Below are positions 1-7,612 of a stretch of DNA of 31,392 bases, in pieces. The stretch covers positions 1 to 31,392 of the forward strand of contig JASLIG010000127.1 in NCBI GenBank assembly GCA_030152805.1. The letters run 5' to 3'. This DNA comes from Solirubrobacterales bacterium. Lineage in GTDB: Bacteria; Actinomycetota; Thermoleophilia; Solirubrobacterales; 70-9. The notes under the pieces are model-generated. The model ran no database searches and was not told where the DNA came from. It was given only the letters and a program-made list of their open reading frames with translations. The position numbers and the translations under genes are program-made. The first letter of the stretch is position 1. Each line of letters opens with the position of its first letter.

Positions 1-459
1 GCCGCCGGCGTCGCCGCCTACCGCCTCCTCGACCTCCACCAGCATGGCTTCTGGATTCCGCTGACGATCCTCTTCGTGATGCGCCCCGAACGCGACGAGA
101 CCGACCACCGCTTGATCCTTCGCGCCCTCGGCACCATTGCCGGCCTGATCATCGCCACCGCGATTGCCGAGGCGTTCTGGGGCCAGGACCTGATCCTCGG
201 CGCGGTCCTCACCGTCGCTGCTGCCTTCAGCTTCGGCCTGCTCACCGTCCAGTACGCGCTGTTCACGACGGCGATCACGACCTACGTCGTCCTGATGAGC
301 ACGACCCTGGGGGAGGGGGCATTCGAGGCCGCCGGCCAGCGCGCGACCGGCACCGCGCTGGGCATCGCGATCGCCTTCCTGGCCTGGCGCCTTTGGCCAA
401 ACCCATCCGGCACGGTAGATTTGGCCAGTCAGCCAAACATGGGAGGAGCGAGCAGTTGA
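1..459 (+). CDS. FUSC-family inner-membrane protein, C-terminal part
   Basis: The reading frame is open from the first base of the window, so the N-terminus lies outside it. The visible 152 residues contain a Trp-Ile-Pro-Leu-Thr stretch followed by MRPERDETDHR and then alternating hydrophobic segments (about residues 40-60, 65-85 and 90-110) ending in a Gly/Ala-rich helix. This resembles the FUSC domain (fusaric acid resistance / aromatic acid exporter group), where a short charged loop after a membrane helix carries a VxxPxR-like pattern. The role is inferred: export or membrane transport of small organic acids. The stop overlaps the TTG start of the thiolase gene (TTGA), so the two are probably cotranscribed. 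The end is well defined; the substrate is unknown. An internal ATG at 79 exists, but similarity runs through it, so it is not taken as the start. Confidence 0.72.
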   Translation, partial: AAGVAAYRLLDLHQHGFWIPLTILFVMRPERDETDHRLILRALGTIAGLIIATAIAEAFWGQDLILGAVLTVAAAFSFGLLTVQYALFTTAITTYVVLMSTTLGEGAFEAAGQRATGTALGIAIAFLAWRLWPNPSGTVDLASQPNMGGASS

Positions 460-1649
460 GCAACAAGACCTACGTCATCGGGGTCGGGATGACCAAGTTC
501 GAGAAGCCCGGCACCAAGGAGGGCGACTACCCCGACTGGGCCAAAGAGGCGGGGGAGAAGGCGCTCGGCGATGCGGGCATCCCGTACGAGGACGTCGAGC
601 AGGCCTACGCCGGCTACTGCTATGGCGACTCGACCTACGGGCAGCGGGCGCTCTACCAGCTCGGCCTGACCGGGATTCCCGTCGTCAACGTCAACAACAA
701 CTGCTCGACCGGCTCTTCGGCGCTGTTCCTGGCGCGGCAGGCCGTCAAGGGCGGCGTGGCCGACTGCGCCCTGGCGCTGGGCTTCGAGAAGATGGAGCCG
801 GGCAGCCTCGGGGTCAAGTACACCGACCGCACCAACGCGCTCGACAAGCACGCGATGCGGATGTTCGAGATCCGCGACCCCGAGCAGTCGCCACCGGCGC
901 CGCAGATGTTCGGCAACGCCGGCCGCGACCACATGGAGAAGTACGGCTCCAACCCCGACCACTTCGCCTGGATCGGCTGGAAGAACCACAAGCACTCGGT
1001 CAACAACCCTTATGCCCAGTTCCAGGACGAGTACACGATCGAGGACATCAAGGCGGCGAAGATGATCCATGACCCGCTGACCAAGCTGCAGTGCTCGCCC
1101 ACCTCCGACGGCTCGGCCTGCGCGATCGTCGCCTCCGAGCGCTACGTCGAGGAGCACGGCCTCTGGGAGCAGGCGATCGAGATCGCCGGACAGTCGATGG
1201 TCACCGACCTCAGCTCGACCTTCGCCGCCGACACCGACTGCATGAAGATCGTCGGCTCCGACATGTCGAAGCAGGCCGCTGAGGAGGCATACGCCGAGGC
1301 CGGCGTCACCGCCGAGGAAGTCGATGTCTGCGAGCTGCACGACTGCTTCAGCGCCAACGAGCTGATCACCTACGAAGCGCTCGGTTTCGCCGCCGAGGGC
1401 GAGGGACACAAGCTGGTCGAGGAAGAGGCGACCACCTACGGCGGCAAGGTCGTCGTCAACCCCTCCGGCGGGCTGATCTCCAAGGGTCACCCGCTGGGTG
1501 CGACGGGGTTGGCGCAGTGCTCGGAACTGACCTGGCAGCTGCGCGGCGAAGCCGACAAGCGCCAGGTCGAGGGCGCCAAGACCGCCCTGCAGCACAACAT
1601 TGGCCTCGGCGGCGCCGCCGTGGTCACCGTCTACAAGCCGGCGGCCTGA
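456..1649 (+). CDS. Thiolase-family protein (SCP-x / acetyl-CoA acetyltransferase-like)
   Basis: The protein has 397 residues. The start chosen is TTG at 456, overlapping the upstream stop, because a GGAGGAG ribosome site sits about 6 bases before it and the protein then opens with a normal thiolase beta-strand (YVIGVGMTKF). The nucleophile cysteine is in NNNCSTGSS (about Cys83). A HDCFS motif replaces the NEAF box of classical thiolases, and the second catalytic histidine lies in SKGHPLGATG (about His345). The late CxG motif is replaced by HNIGLGG. This pattern is that of the SCP-x/lipid-transfer thiolase branch, which cleaves or condenses 3-ketoacyl-CoA, often for steroids or branched chains. 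The DUF35-type zinc-ribbon partner often found beside such thiolases is not present here. The neighbouring SDR may supply the 3-oxo substrate. Family call is firm, substrate unknown. Confidence 0.9.
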   Translation: MSNKTYVIGVGMTKFEKPGTKEGDYPDWAKEAGEKALGDAGIPYEDVEQAYAGYCYGDSTYGQRALYQLGLTGIPVVNVNNNCSTGSSALFLARQAVKGGVADCALALGFEKMEPGSLGVKYTDRTNALDKHAMRMFEIRDPEQSPPAPQMFGNAGRDHMEKYGSNPDHFAWIGWKNHKHSVNNPYAQFQDEYTIEDIKAAKMIHDPLTKLQCSPTSDGSACAIVASERYVEEHGLWEQAIEIAGQSMVTDLSSTFAADTDCMKIVGSDMSKQAAEEAYAEAGVTAEEVDVCELHDCFSANELITYEALGFAAEGEGHKLVEEEATTYGGKVVVNPSGGLISKGHPLGATGLAQCSELTWQLRGEADKRQVEGAKTALQHNIGLGGAAVVTVYKPAA

Positions 1650-1671
1650 GGGTCGCCAGGAGGAGGAAGAG

Positions 1672-2559
1672 ATGGCGAAGGAGCGGCAGAGTCTTTCCGG
1701 CAAGGTCGTCGCGATCACCGGCGGCGCGCGGGGAATCGGCAAGGCGACGGCGACGGCGCTGGTGCGCAAGGGTTGCCGTGTCGCGATCGGCGACCTCGAC
1801 CTCGAGCTGGCCGAAGAGACCGCCGCCGGCCTGGGCGGCGGCACGGTCGCGTTGCCGCTCGACGTCACCGACCGCGACTCCTTCGCGGCTTTCCTCGACG
1901 CCGCCGAGCGCGAGCTCGGCCCGCTCGACGTCGTCGTCAACAACGCTGGGATCATGCCGGTCACGCCGTTCGCCGAGGAGTCCGACGACTCGATCAAGCG
2001 CCAGCTCGACATCAACGTCTACGGCGTCATCGTCGGCATGCAGCTGGCGATCGCGCGCTTCCGGCCGCGCGGGCGCGGCCACATCGTCAACCTCGCCTCG
2101 CAGGCCGGCAAGGGCGGCTTCCCGGGGATCGCCACCTACTCGGGCACCAAGCACGCCGTGGTCGGGATCAGCGAGGCGGCGCGGGCGGAGCTGCGCGGCA
2201 GTGGGATCGAGATCGCCTGCGTGATGCCGACAGTGGTCAACACCGAGCTGACCGCCGGCGTGGGGCAGAGGCTGATCCGCCCGGTCGAGGCGGAGGACGT
2301 CGCCAACGAGATCGTCGACGCGCTCGAAGTTCCCCGCTTCGACGTCTGGGTGCCGCGCGTCAACGGCGCCCTTTTCAAGGCGATCGCCAACCTGCCGCGC
2401 GGCATGCGCGAGGGCCTGGGCCGCCTGATGAAGGTCGACAAGCTGATGACCGAAGTCGACCACGGCGCCCGTCACGCCTACGAGGAGCGGGCCGCGGCGA
2501 GCCGAGCGACTGAACGATCAGAGGCGGCAGAGCCGGACCACGAGCGCGAGGCGGCCTAG
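1672..2559 (+). CDS. Short-chain dehydrogenase/reductase (classical SDR)
   Basis: This 295-residue protein starts at ATG 1672 behind an AGGAGGAGG ribosome site; the open frame extends further upstream, but that part overlaps the thiolase. The Rossmann motif TGGARGIG lies at residues 16-23, an acidic DLDLE after beta-2 suggests NAD(H) preference, NNAG is at 90-93, and the catalytic set is Ser143, Tyr156 and Lys160 (YSGTK). The C-terminal 50 residues beyond the usual SDR core are Ala/Glu/Arg rich and may be a flexible tail. It lies 22 bases after the thiolase gene, so both probably act on the same acyl-CoA or alcohol substrate. Substrate cannot be read from the sequence. Confidence 0.9.
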   Translation: MAKERQSLSGKVVAITGGARGIGKATATALVRKGCRVAIGDLDLELAEETAAGLGGGTVALPLDVTDRDSFAAFLDAAERELGPLDVVVNNAGIMPVTPFAEESDDSIKRQLDINVYGVIVGMQLAIARFRPRGRGHIVNLASQAGKGGFPGIATYSGTKHAVVGISEAARAELRGSGIEIACVMPTVVNTELTAGVGQRLIRPVEAEDVANEIVDALEVPRFDVWVPRVNGALFKAIANLPRGMREGLGRLMKVDKLMTEVDHGARHAYEERAAASRATERSEAAEPDHEREAA

Positions 2560-2572
2560 CCGCGCTTCCGGG

Positions 2573-3220
2573 ATGGGTCTCGCTGGGCGCATCTACGACG
2601 CCACTTGGGGCCGCGGCTTTGCGGCGATCTACGACCGCGGTCTGAAGGCAACCGAGGACGCCGGCTTGCGCGAGATGCGACGCGAGGTGCTCGCCGGGGC
2701 ACGGGGCAGGACGATCGACCTCGGCGCCGGCACCGGGGTCAATCGCGAGCTTTTCCCGCCGCAGGTCAGCGGGCTGGTGCTCGCCGAGCCCGACCCGCAC
2801 ATGCTCAAGAGGCTGCGGGGGAAGGTCGGCGAGGGAGATGGTGTGAGCGTGGTGCAGGCATCCGCCGAAGCCCTGCCGTTCGAGGACAACAGCTTCGACA
2901 CGGCGGTCTTCACCTTGGTGCTCTGCACGGTCCCCGATCCCGCCGCCGCCCTGGCCGAGGCGGCACGGGTGCTCAAGCCGAGCGGAAAGCTGCTCTTCGT
3001 CGAGCACGTCCGCGCTGAGGACCCGGGGCTGGCCCGTTGGCAGGATCGCCTCGAGAAGCCGTGGCGCTTCCTCGCCGACGGTTGTCACTGCAACCGCGAC
3101 ACGGTCGCCACCATCGAAGCTTCAGGGTTCACGATCTCCGGGGTCGAGAAAGGCGCGCTGCCCAAGTCACCGCCGCTGGTGCGGCCCCTGGTAAGCGGCA
3201 GCGCGGCGCTCGAGGTCTGA
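2573..3220 (+). CDS. Class I SAM-dependent methyltransferase
   Basis: A 215-residue protein starting at ATG 2573, 13 bases after the SDR stop. Motif I is IDLGAGTGVN (about residues 48-57), an acidic AEPDPHM follows beta-2, and ALPFEDNSFDTAVFTLVLCTVPDP forms motifs II/III of the Methyltransf_11 (UbiE-like) fold (written here only as landmarks: PFEDNSFD, then VLCTVPDP). The overall pattern, including an EHVRAED segment and a histidine/cysteine-containing GCHCNRDT segment, resembles the METTL7-like branch of these enzymes. It is likely the last gene of the thiolase-SDR unit and ends 2 bases from a convergent gene. The methyl acceptor is unknown. Confidence 0.85.
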   Translation: MGLAGRIYDATWGRGFAAIYDRGLKATEDAGLREMRREVLAGARGRTIDLGAGTGVNRELFPPQVSGLVLAEPDPHMLKRLRGKVGEGDGVSVVQASAEALPFEDNSFDTAVFTLVLCTVPDPAAALAEAARVLKPSGKLLFVEHVRAEDPGLARWQDRLEKPWRFLADGCHCNRDTVATIEASGFTISGVEKGALPKSPPLVRPLVSGSAALEV

Positions 3221-3222
3221 GC

Positions 3223-3660
3223 TCAGGCTTCGTCGTGTCGCCGGAAACGGCCGGCCAACAGTGGTTGAAGCACCAAGACACCGGCGAGCACTGCCTCCGA
3301 GACGATCACCCAAGCGAGCCCGAGGTCGTCGATCGAGTTGGAGTGGCCAGCTAGGCGGTGCTGGGTGAGCAGCAGGGCGATAGCGATGCCAAGCAGGCCG
3401 GCGATGCCGGCACCGACGACGAAGCCGAGCCATTCTTCGTACTCGATTCCCTTGCCCATACGAGGCACGAGCCAGACGACCTCAGCTACGTAGGCGGGCA
3501 CGAGGATGGCACCGATCGTCGCCAAGCTCTGGGTCAGGTCCGGCGAGGGCGCCGGAACCGCGCCGAGGAAGAAAGCGGCGCCGACGCTGCCCAGCAGCAC
3601 CGACCAGAGCGCCAGCACGACGCCCTTCGTCGTCGCTTCGAGGACGGGGAGGCGGCGCAT
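3223..3660 (-). CDS. Small four-helix membrane protein, unknown function
   Basis: A 145-residue protein with four clear hydrophobic segments at about residues 13-35, 44-66, 80-101 and 114-135. A charged GKGIEYEEW loop separates helices 2 and 3. No known motif was recognised. The gene converges on the methyltransferase with a 2-base gap, and 131 bases separate it from the dsbA-like gene upstream, so it may have its own promoter. Codon use is ordinary for this window and the antisense frames have no sensible protein, which supports it as a real gene. Function is not assigned. Confidence 0.7.
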   Translation of the reverse strand: MRRLPVLEATTKGVVLALWSVLLGSVGAAFFLGAVPAPSPDLTQSLATIGAILVPAYVAEVVWLVPRMGKGIEYEEWLGFVVGAGIAGLLGIAIALLLTQHRLAGHSNSIDDLGLAWVIVSEAVLAGVLVLQPLLAGRFRRHDEA

Positions 3661-3739
3661 CGGGGCAGATTCTATGCGCAGGCGAGCCCCTTTCTCGCGT
3701 ATTCAACGCACGATAATGGTGGTTATGTGAACCTAGGCA

Positions 3740-3754
3740 AAGGCGCAGCGCCTT
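3740..3754 (-). terminator. Possible weak hairpin terminator after the dsbA-like gene
   Basis: AAGGCG and CGCCTT pair perfectly around a three-base loop about 40 bases after the stop at 3792. On the minus strand only three Ts follow, so an intrinsic terminator is possible but poor. Confidence 0.25.
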
Positions 3755-3791
3755 GTGGTTTCGTAAGGGCCAGAAAGCGCTGCGGCTGGGG

Positions 3792-4505
3792 CTAGCGGGC
3801 GGCGGAGATCGCCGATTCCAGCGCCTCGGTGGGGTCGGAGACCGTGGTGTCAATGGTTTTGAGCCCTGAGGTGCCGGGGCCTTCGACGGCAAACGACGGT
3901 GTGCCGGTGAAGCCGAGCTGTTCGGCTTCTGCCGTGGTGGCTTCGACCTGCTCAACGATCCTACGGCTCCCGCGGGCCTTGTCCCACTTGGCGATGTTGG
4001 GCACGCCCGCGGCCCTGGCGATCGCGGTGAGGAACTCGTCGGTGGCGTAGCCGGAGTTCTCTGCCCCCTGGTTTCTGTAGAAGAGCTCGATGTAGTTCCA
4101 GCCCCGCTCCTGTTCGCCGGCCGCGATCGCGGCGGCGCCTGCCGGCGTCGACTGCTCGCCGATGATCGTGTAATTGCGGAACTCGATCTTCGCTTCGCCG
4201 TTGCGCACCTGGTTCCCGATCAGCGGCGGCAGCACTTCTTCGGAGTAGCCCCTGCAGACCGGGCACTGGAGGTCACCGAACTCGAGCAGGGTCACCTTGG
4301 CGCGAGCCTCGCCCAACGCCATGCCGTGCTGCGGGATTCCGTCTAGCTGCTGTTCGACCAACTTGACGTCGGCAATGTCGCTGGCGTCGCCACCGCCGCT
4401 CTTATTGGAGCTGACGACGATCAAGACGGCGACGACGACGAGGGCCAGGAAGGTGGCGGCGCTGGCCAGCTTGACCAGTCGCTCGCGTCGCTCGCCTTCG
4501 CTCAT
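3792..4505 (-). CDS. DsbA-like thioredoxin-fold disulfide oxidoreductase, membrane-anchored
   Basis: The 237-residue protein has an N-terminal cytosolic patch, one membrane helix (about residues 12-31) and an extracytoplasmic DsbA/thioredoxin_4 domain. The active site is CPVC (Cys81-Cys84) in FGDLQCPVCRGY, and the cis-proline loop is TGTPSF near residue 207. Its role is to pass disulfide bonds to exported proteins. The start is ATG 4505, which overlaps the stop of the VKOR gene as ATGA; a longer in-frame extension to 4589 lies inside the VKOR gene and is rejected. The overlap with VKOR, its usual reoxidation partner, strongly supports the call. Confidence 0.92.
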   Translation of the reverse strand: MSEGERRERLVKLASAATFLALVVVAVLIVVSSNKSGGGDASDIADVKLVEQQLDGIPQHGMALGEARAKVTLLEFGDLQCPVCRGYSEEVLPPLIGNQVRNGEAKIEFRNYTIIGEQSTPAGAAAIAAGEQERGWNYIELFYRNQGAENSGYATDEFLTAIARAAGVPNIAKWDKARGSRRIVEQVEATTAEAEQLGFTGTPSFAVEGPGTSGLKTIDTTVSDPTEALESAISAAR

Positions 4506-4942
4506 CTCTCGGTCCCCACGTAGGCGAGCATTCGCGTCGTATTGGCAGCGAAGATCAGCGTCATCAGTACGGCGCTGGCAACGCACCACTGGCAGATCGC
4601 TTCGATCTTGAACAGCTCCAGGTAGGTCAGATAGAGGCTGTAGCCAAAGCCGACCAGGGAGACCCCGAAGCCCGCCATCCGTGGCCCGTCGCCGCGCAGC
4701 AGGGCGCAGAGCAGCAGCGTCACGTAGCCGACGATGCCGAAAACCGCGATGTTGACCCCGGCCAGGTGCGAGTAGGAGCTTTCGGCGACCGTCTGGCAGC
4801 CGTGGCCACCGGCGATGCAGACGGGAGAGCCGCCGCCGGAATCCGCGATCGCGATGTAGGTGGCGACGCCGATGCCGAAGGTCGCGAGGAAGGCCCCGAT
4901 GCCGCGCAGCGTCCCCTCGGCCGGAGCCCTCATGGCGGGCAC
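4502..4942 (-). CDS. Vitamin K epoxide reductase (VKOR) family membrane protein
   Basis: A 146-residue integral membrane protein with four or five helices. The CxxC active site CQWC is at Cys117-Cys120, the loop cysteine pair is Cys42 and Cys49, and a serine cluster near 56-58 precedes the second helix, all hallmarks of bacterial VKOR. It reoxidises the DsbA-like partner encoded immediately downstream and passes electrons to quinone; bacteria of this type use VKOR instead of DsbB. Two possible starts lie close together (4942 and an ATG nine bases in). It follows the hydrolase gene by 25 bases and belongs to the same minus-strand unit. Confidence 0.93.
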   Translation of the reverse strand: MPAMRAPAEGTLRGIGAFLATFGIGVATYIAIADSGGGSPVCIAGGHGCQTVAESSYSHLAGVNIAVFGIVGYVTLLLCALLRGDGPRMAGFGVSLVGFGYSLYLTYLELFKIEAICQWCVASAVLMTLIFAANTTRMLAYVGTER

Positions 4943-4967
4943 GCTATTGGAACCGCATTACGAAAAG

Positions 4968-5831
4968 CTAAGCGCCGAGGCGCTCCGCGACGGCCGGCTC
5001 GGCGCAGAACTCGGCGATCTCGCGCGAGAGGCGGCCACCCTGCCAGGCAAGCGGCGACTGGCCCTCCGCCTCGCTGATCAAACGCGCCCGCGGCAGGCAT
5101 TCCGCGTAGCGGCGTGCGACCGCATGGGGATGCCCCGGGTCGGCGGCGTCGTGGCTGGCCACGACCAGCGTCGGCACCTCGAGGCCTTCGAGCTCGCCGA
5201 TCGAGGCGAAGGGCTGTGAGCGTGGAACCCCTCGCAGGGCGGCGACGACGGCGCCGAGGTGCCGGTGGCGTTCCATCCGTTCGCGGGTGAAGCGCAGGAC
5301 CGAGTCGCGCCAGCGCGGGCCGGTCTCCTGGGAGCGCTCGATGTATGAGACGAAGCCGTCGATGCCGTCCCGCTCCAGCGCCTCCGCGAGCCCGTCCCAG
5401 TAGCGCAGCGACTCCGGTGTGAGCGCGCCTTCGTAGGTCGGTCCGATGAGGACGAGGCCGGCTATGCGGCTTTGGTGGTGCAGCGCGTAAGCAGCGGCGG
5501 TGTGGGCACCCATCGAGTGACCGCCCAGCAGCGGCGGCGCCTCGCCCACCTCGCCGGCGAGAACCGCCTCCAGGTCGCTCACCAGCTCCGAGTAGTCATA
5601 ACCCTCCCCCGCCGGCGCCGGGTCCGACTCGCCGTGACCTCGCGCGTCGTAGGTGAGGACGGTGTGGCCGCCGCGCTCGAGCCGGCGCGAGCCGTGCAGG
5701 ATCGAGCGGCGGGTCGCCGTGAGCCCGTGGCAGAGCACGATCGGCGGCCCCTCCCCCGCCGACTCGCCGCTGATCGCGACCCCGCCGGCGGTGCTGGTGA
5801 ACCGGCGCGGCTCGGAGCGCTCCGCCGGCAT
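4968..5831 (-). CDS. Alpha/beta-fold hydrolase with atypical triad
   Basis: The protein has 287 residues from ATG 5831, which overlaps the BCP stop as TGATG; a TTG one codon earlier is less likely. The oxyanion-side HG is in LCHGLTATR, the DARGHGESD strand-loop is typical, and the nucleophile elbow is GGHSMGAH. An acid is available in ASHDAADPGHP. At the place where the catalytic histidine normally follows the last beta-strand (xGHxP), the sequence reads EGQSPLAWQ, so that histidine is glutamine. The histidines in DPGHPH could substitute, or the protein may be a non-hydrolytic or differently built member. Context inside a peroxiredoxin/VKOR/DsbA unit hints at a redox-stress role, which is only an inference. 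Confidence 0.85.
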   Translation of the reverse strand: MPAERSEPRRFTSTAGGVAISGESAGEGPPIVLCHGLTATRRSILHGSRRLERGGHTVLTYDARGHGESDPAPAGEGYDYSELVSDLEAVLAGEVGEAPPLLGGHSMGAHTAAAYALHHQSRIAGLVLIGPTYEGALTPESLRYWDGLAEALERDGIDGFVSYIERSQETGPRWRDSVLRFTRERMERHRHLGAVVAALRGVPRSQPFASIGELEGLEVPTLVVASHDAADPGHPHAVARRYAECLPRARLISEAEGQSPLAWQGGRLSREIAEFCAEPAVAERLGA

Positions 5832-6331
5832 CAATCCAGGCCGGCGAGGGCCCCTTCGATGTCCTTCACCGACTGGAAGGTCGAGCCGGTTCGGGAGACG
5901 TGGCGGTAGCGCACGATCCCCTCGGCGTCGACGATGAAGATCGCCCGCATGATGTAACGGCCGCCTGGAACGTCTTTGAGCTCGGTGAAGCGAGCCAGCG
6001 GCCCGAGCCAGGCGGTGACGCCGTAGCGCTTGCTAACGGCCAGGTCCTCGTCGGCGAGCAGCGGCACGTTGAGTTCCTGCTCTTCCACCCAGCGCTCGTG
6101 CGAATCGACCGACTGCGGGGAGATTCCGATCACCTCCGCGTCGAGCGCGTCGAGCTTCTCGGCGTTGTCGCGGTAGGAGCAGAACTGGGCCGTGCAGACC
6201 GTCGTCGCGTCGCCGGGATAGAAGGCCAGCACGACGTTGCGACCGCGATGCTCGGAGAGCTTGAAGGTCCTGCCCTCGGTGCCCGGCAGCTCGAAGTCGG
6301 GCGCCGCGTCTCCTACGTCGACCTTGGCCAT
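5831..6331 (-). CDS. bcp: Peroxiredoxin, BCP/PrxQ type
   Basis: A 166-residue thioredoxin-fold peroxidase. The peroxidatic cysteine is Cys46 and a resolving cysteine five residues later (Cys51) lies in TTVCTAQFCSYRD, the arrangement of the atypical two-Cys BCP group. PGD before the cysteine and the later GRYIMRAIFIVD segment fit the family. It reduces hydroperoxides in the cytoplasm with electrons from thioredoxin. The start at ATG 6331 has no ribosome site but a TAGTCT box seven bases upstream, suggesting a leaderless transcript that reads on into the hydrolase, VKOR and DsbA genes. Confidence 0.92.
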   Translation of the reverse strand: MAKVDVGDAAPDFELPGTEGRTFKLSEHRGRNVVLAFYPGDATTVCTAQFCSYRDNAEKLDALDAEVIGISPQSVDSHERWVEEQELNVPLLADEDLAVSKRYGVTAWLGPLARFTELKDVPGGRYIMRAIFIVDAEGIVRYRHVSRTGSTFQSVKDIEGALAGLD

Positions 6332-6338
6332 CGGGGCC

Positions 6339-6344
6339 AGACTA
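6339..6344 (-). promoter_or_regulatory. Candidate -10 box for leaderless bcp transcript
   Basis: TAGTCT lies 7 bases before the bcp ATG, leaving no room for a ribosome site. No good -35 was found. Confidence 0.4.
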
Positions 6345-6351
6345 GTGCAGC

Positions 6352-7041
6352 TCAGCCTTTTTCGATCGTGATCTTTTCGATCAGGACGGGCCGCTTCGGT
6401 TCTTCGGTCCCTGGCTTGGCGAGTTTTTCGATCCGTTCGACGGCGTCGTAGCCCTCGTCGACCTTGCCGACCAGCGCGTATTCGGGCGGCAGGCCGGCAT
6501 CGGCCGCGGTGACCACGTAGAACTGACTGCCGGAGGCGCCGGGTGGCTCGGCCGAGCTCTTCGCCATCGCCACCGTCCCTTTGGTGTAGGAGAGGTTGGA
6601 CGGTGGCTTCTCGGTGACGCTGTAGCCGGGGCCGCCGACGCCCGTGCCCTGCGGATCGCCGCCCTGGATGACGAATTCAGGCGCGATGCGGTGGAAGGTG
6701 AGATCGTCGTAGAAGCCCTTTTCGCTGAGGTAGACGAACGAGTTGACCGTCTTCGGCGCCCGACTCGAGTCGAGCGCAATGTCGAAGGTGCCGCAACTCG
6801 TTTCGACCACGGCGGTGATCTTTTCGCCCTTCTGCACGGTCTGGGGCGGCGCCTTGAGGCTGACGTTCTTTGGCTGTGGCGCTTCGACCTCCGCGCAGCC
6901 GCCGCCGCTGGACGCCGTCGTCTTTGAGTCATCGTCGCCACCGCTGCGGCCGATCAGGATCGCCGCCACCACCGCGACCGCGATCAGCGCAAAGACGGCG
7001 AGGATGATCAGGCGCCTGTCTGTCCCCTTCCCTTCCTGCAT
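6352..7041 (-). CDS. Membrane-anchored cyclophilin-type peptidyl-prolyl isomerase
   Basis: This 229-residue protein has an N-terminal membrane helix (residues 11-30), a low-complexity Asp/Ser/Gly linker, and a cyclophilin domain from about residue 72. Landmarks are TFHRIAPEFVIQGGDPQ (the catalytic Arg118 and Gln126 region) and GSQFYVV (active-site Gln). It isomerises Xaa-Pro bonds outside the membrane and so belongs with the DsbA/VKOR folding genes downstream. The linker holds a cysteine (Cys49) that is too deep to be a lipobox. The start at 7041 lacks a ribosome site but has TAGGCT nine bases upstream. It is divergent from the small methyltransferase-like gene. Confidence 0.92.
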   Translation of the reverse strand: MQEGKGTDRRLIILAVFALIAVAVVAAILIGRSGGDDDSKTTASSGGGCAEVEAPQPKNVSLKAPPQTVQKGEKITAVVETSCGTFDIALDSSRAPKTVNSFVYLSEKGFYDDLTFHRIAPEFVIQGGDPQGTGVGGPGYSVTEKPPSNLSYTKGTVAMAKSSAEPPGASGSQFYVVTAADAGLPPEYALVGKVDEGYDAVERIEKLAKPGTEEPKRPVLIEKITIEKG

Positions 7042-7050
7042 TGGTCGAAG

Positions 7051-7056
7051 AGCCTA
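7051..7056 (-). promoter_or_regulatory. Candidate -10 box for leaderless cyclophilin transcript
   Basis: TAGGCT lies 9 bases before the ATG at 7041. The same hexamer recurs before the SDR at 13150. Confidence 0.4.
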
Positions 7057-7096
7057 GAGGATTCCACGGGCTCATGGCAGTTGCGATCATCGCCCC

Positions 7097-7585
7097 GTGC
7101 CCACCCCGTCGCTGATGCCGCTTGCCGCCGCCGTGCTCCACGTGCCGCCGCCCGAGCGCGCCCTGGTGGTCAACTGTGGCGACGGCGAGGCCGCGCTCTT
7201 CCTTGCCCGCGAGTTCCCCGCGGCGCGGGTGCGGGGAGTCGATCCCGCGCCCGAGAGCGTGCGCCGGGCAACGGCGCGCGTGGGCCTGGACCCGGAGGGG
7301 CGGGTCGCGTTCAAGGCCGGGTCGGCGGGCAATCTCCCCTACCCCGACCAGTTCTTCGACCTGCTCGTCCACCTCGACGGGCGCCCGGTGCCGGCGGAGG
7401 CGATCCGTGTCCTCGGGCCGGCGGGGCACCTCATCCTGGCTCGCTCGCGGCCGCTGCGAGTCGGTGCCGGGACCCGTGAGCGGCTGCTGCGTCGCCGCCT
7501 CGTCGCGCGCGGCATCGTCCCGCTGGTGGCCGAGGACGCGGGAGACGGCAACTTCTTCGTCGGCCGCCTTGCCGACCCAGACTGA
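7097..7585 (+). CDS. Small class I SAM-methyltransferase-like protein
   Basis: A 162-residue protein, shorter than most methyltransferases. VVNCGDGEAALFLA resembles motif I, GVDPAPESVRRA the acidic end of beta-2, and NLPYPDQFFDLLVHLDG motifs II/III; a GHLILARSRPL strand closes the Rossmann core. The domain appears to end soon after beta-5, so the C-terminal half of the usual fold is reduced. The GTG at 7097 is the likely start; an ATG at 7115 is possible. It lies 27 bases before the lipid-kinase gene in the same direction and may belong to that operon. Whether it is catalytic is uncertain. Confidence 0.75.
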   Translation: MPTPSLMPLAAAVLHVPPPERALVVNCGDGEAALFLAREFPAARVRGVDPAPESVRRATARVGLDPEGRVAFKAGSAGNLPYPDQFFDLLVHLDGRPVPAEAIRVLGPAGHLILARSRPLRVGAGTRERLLRRRLVARGIVPLVAEDAGDGNFFVGRLADPD

Positions 7586-7612
7586 GCAGACGCCGCCATT
7601 TAGGCTGCGCCG

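Noticed and set aside
429..2015. Long open frame of 528 codons antisense to the thiolase and SDR genes
   Set aside because: It is a shadow frame typical of high-GC coding DNA. Its translation is low-complexity and Leu/Arg/Asp-rich with no family motif, while the plus-strand genes have complete catalytic motifs.
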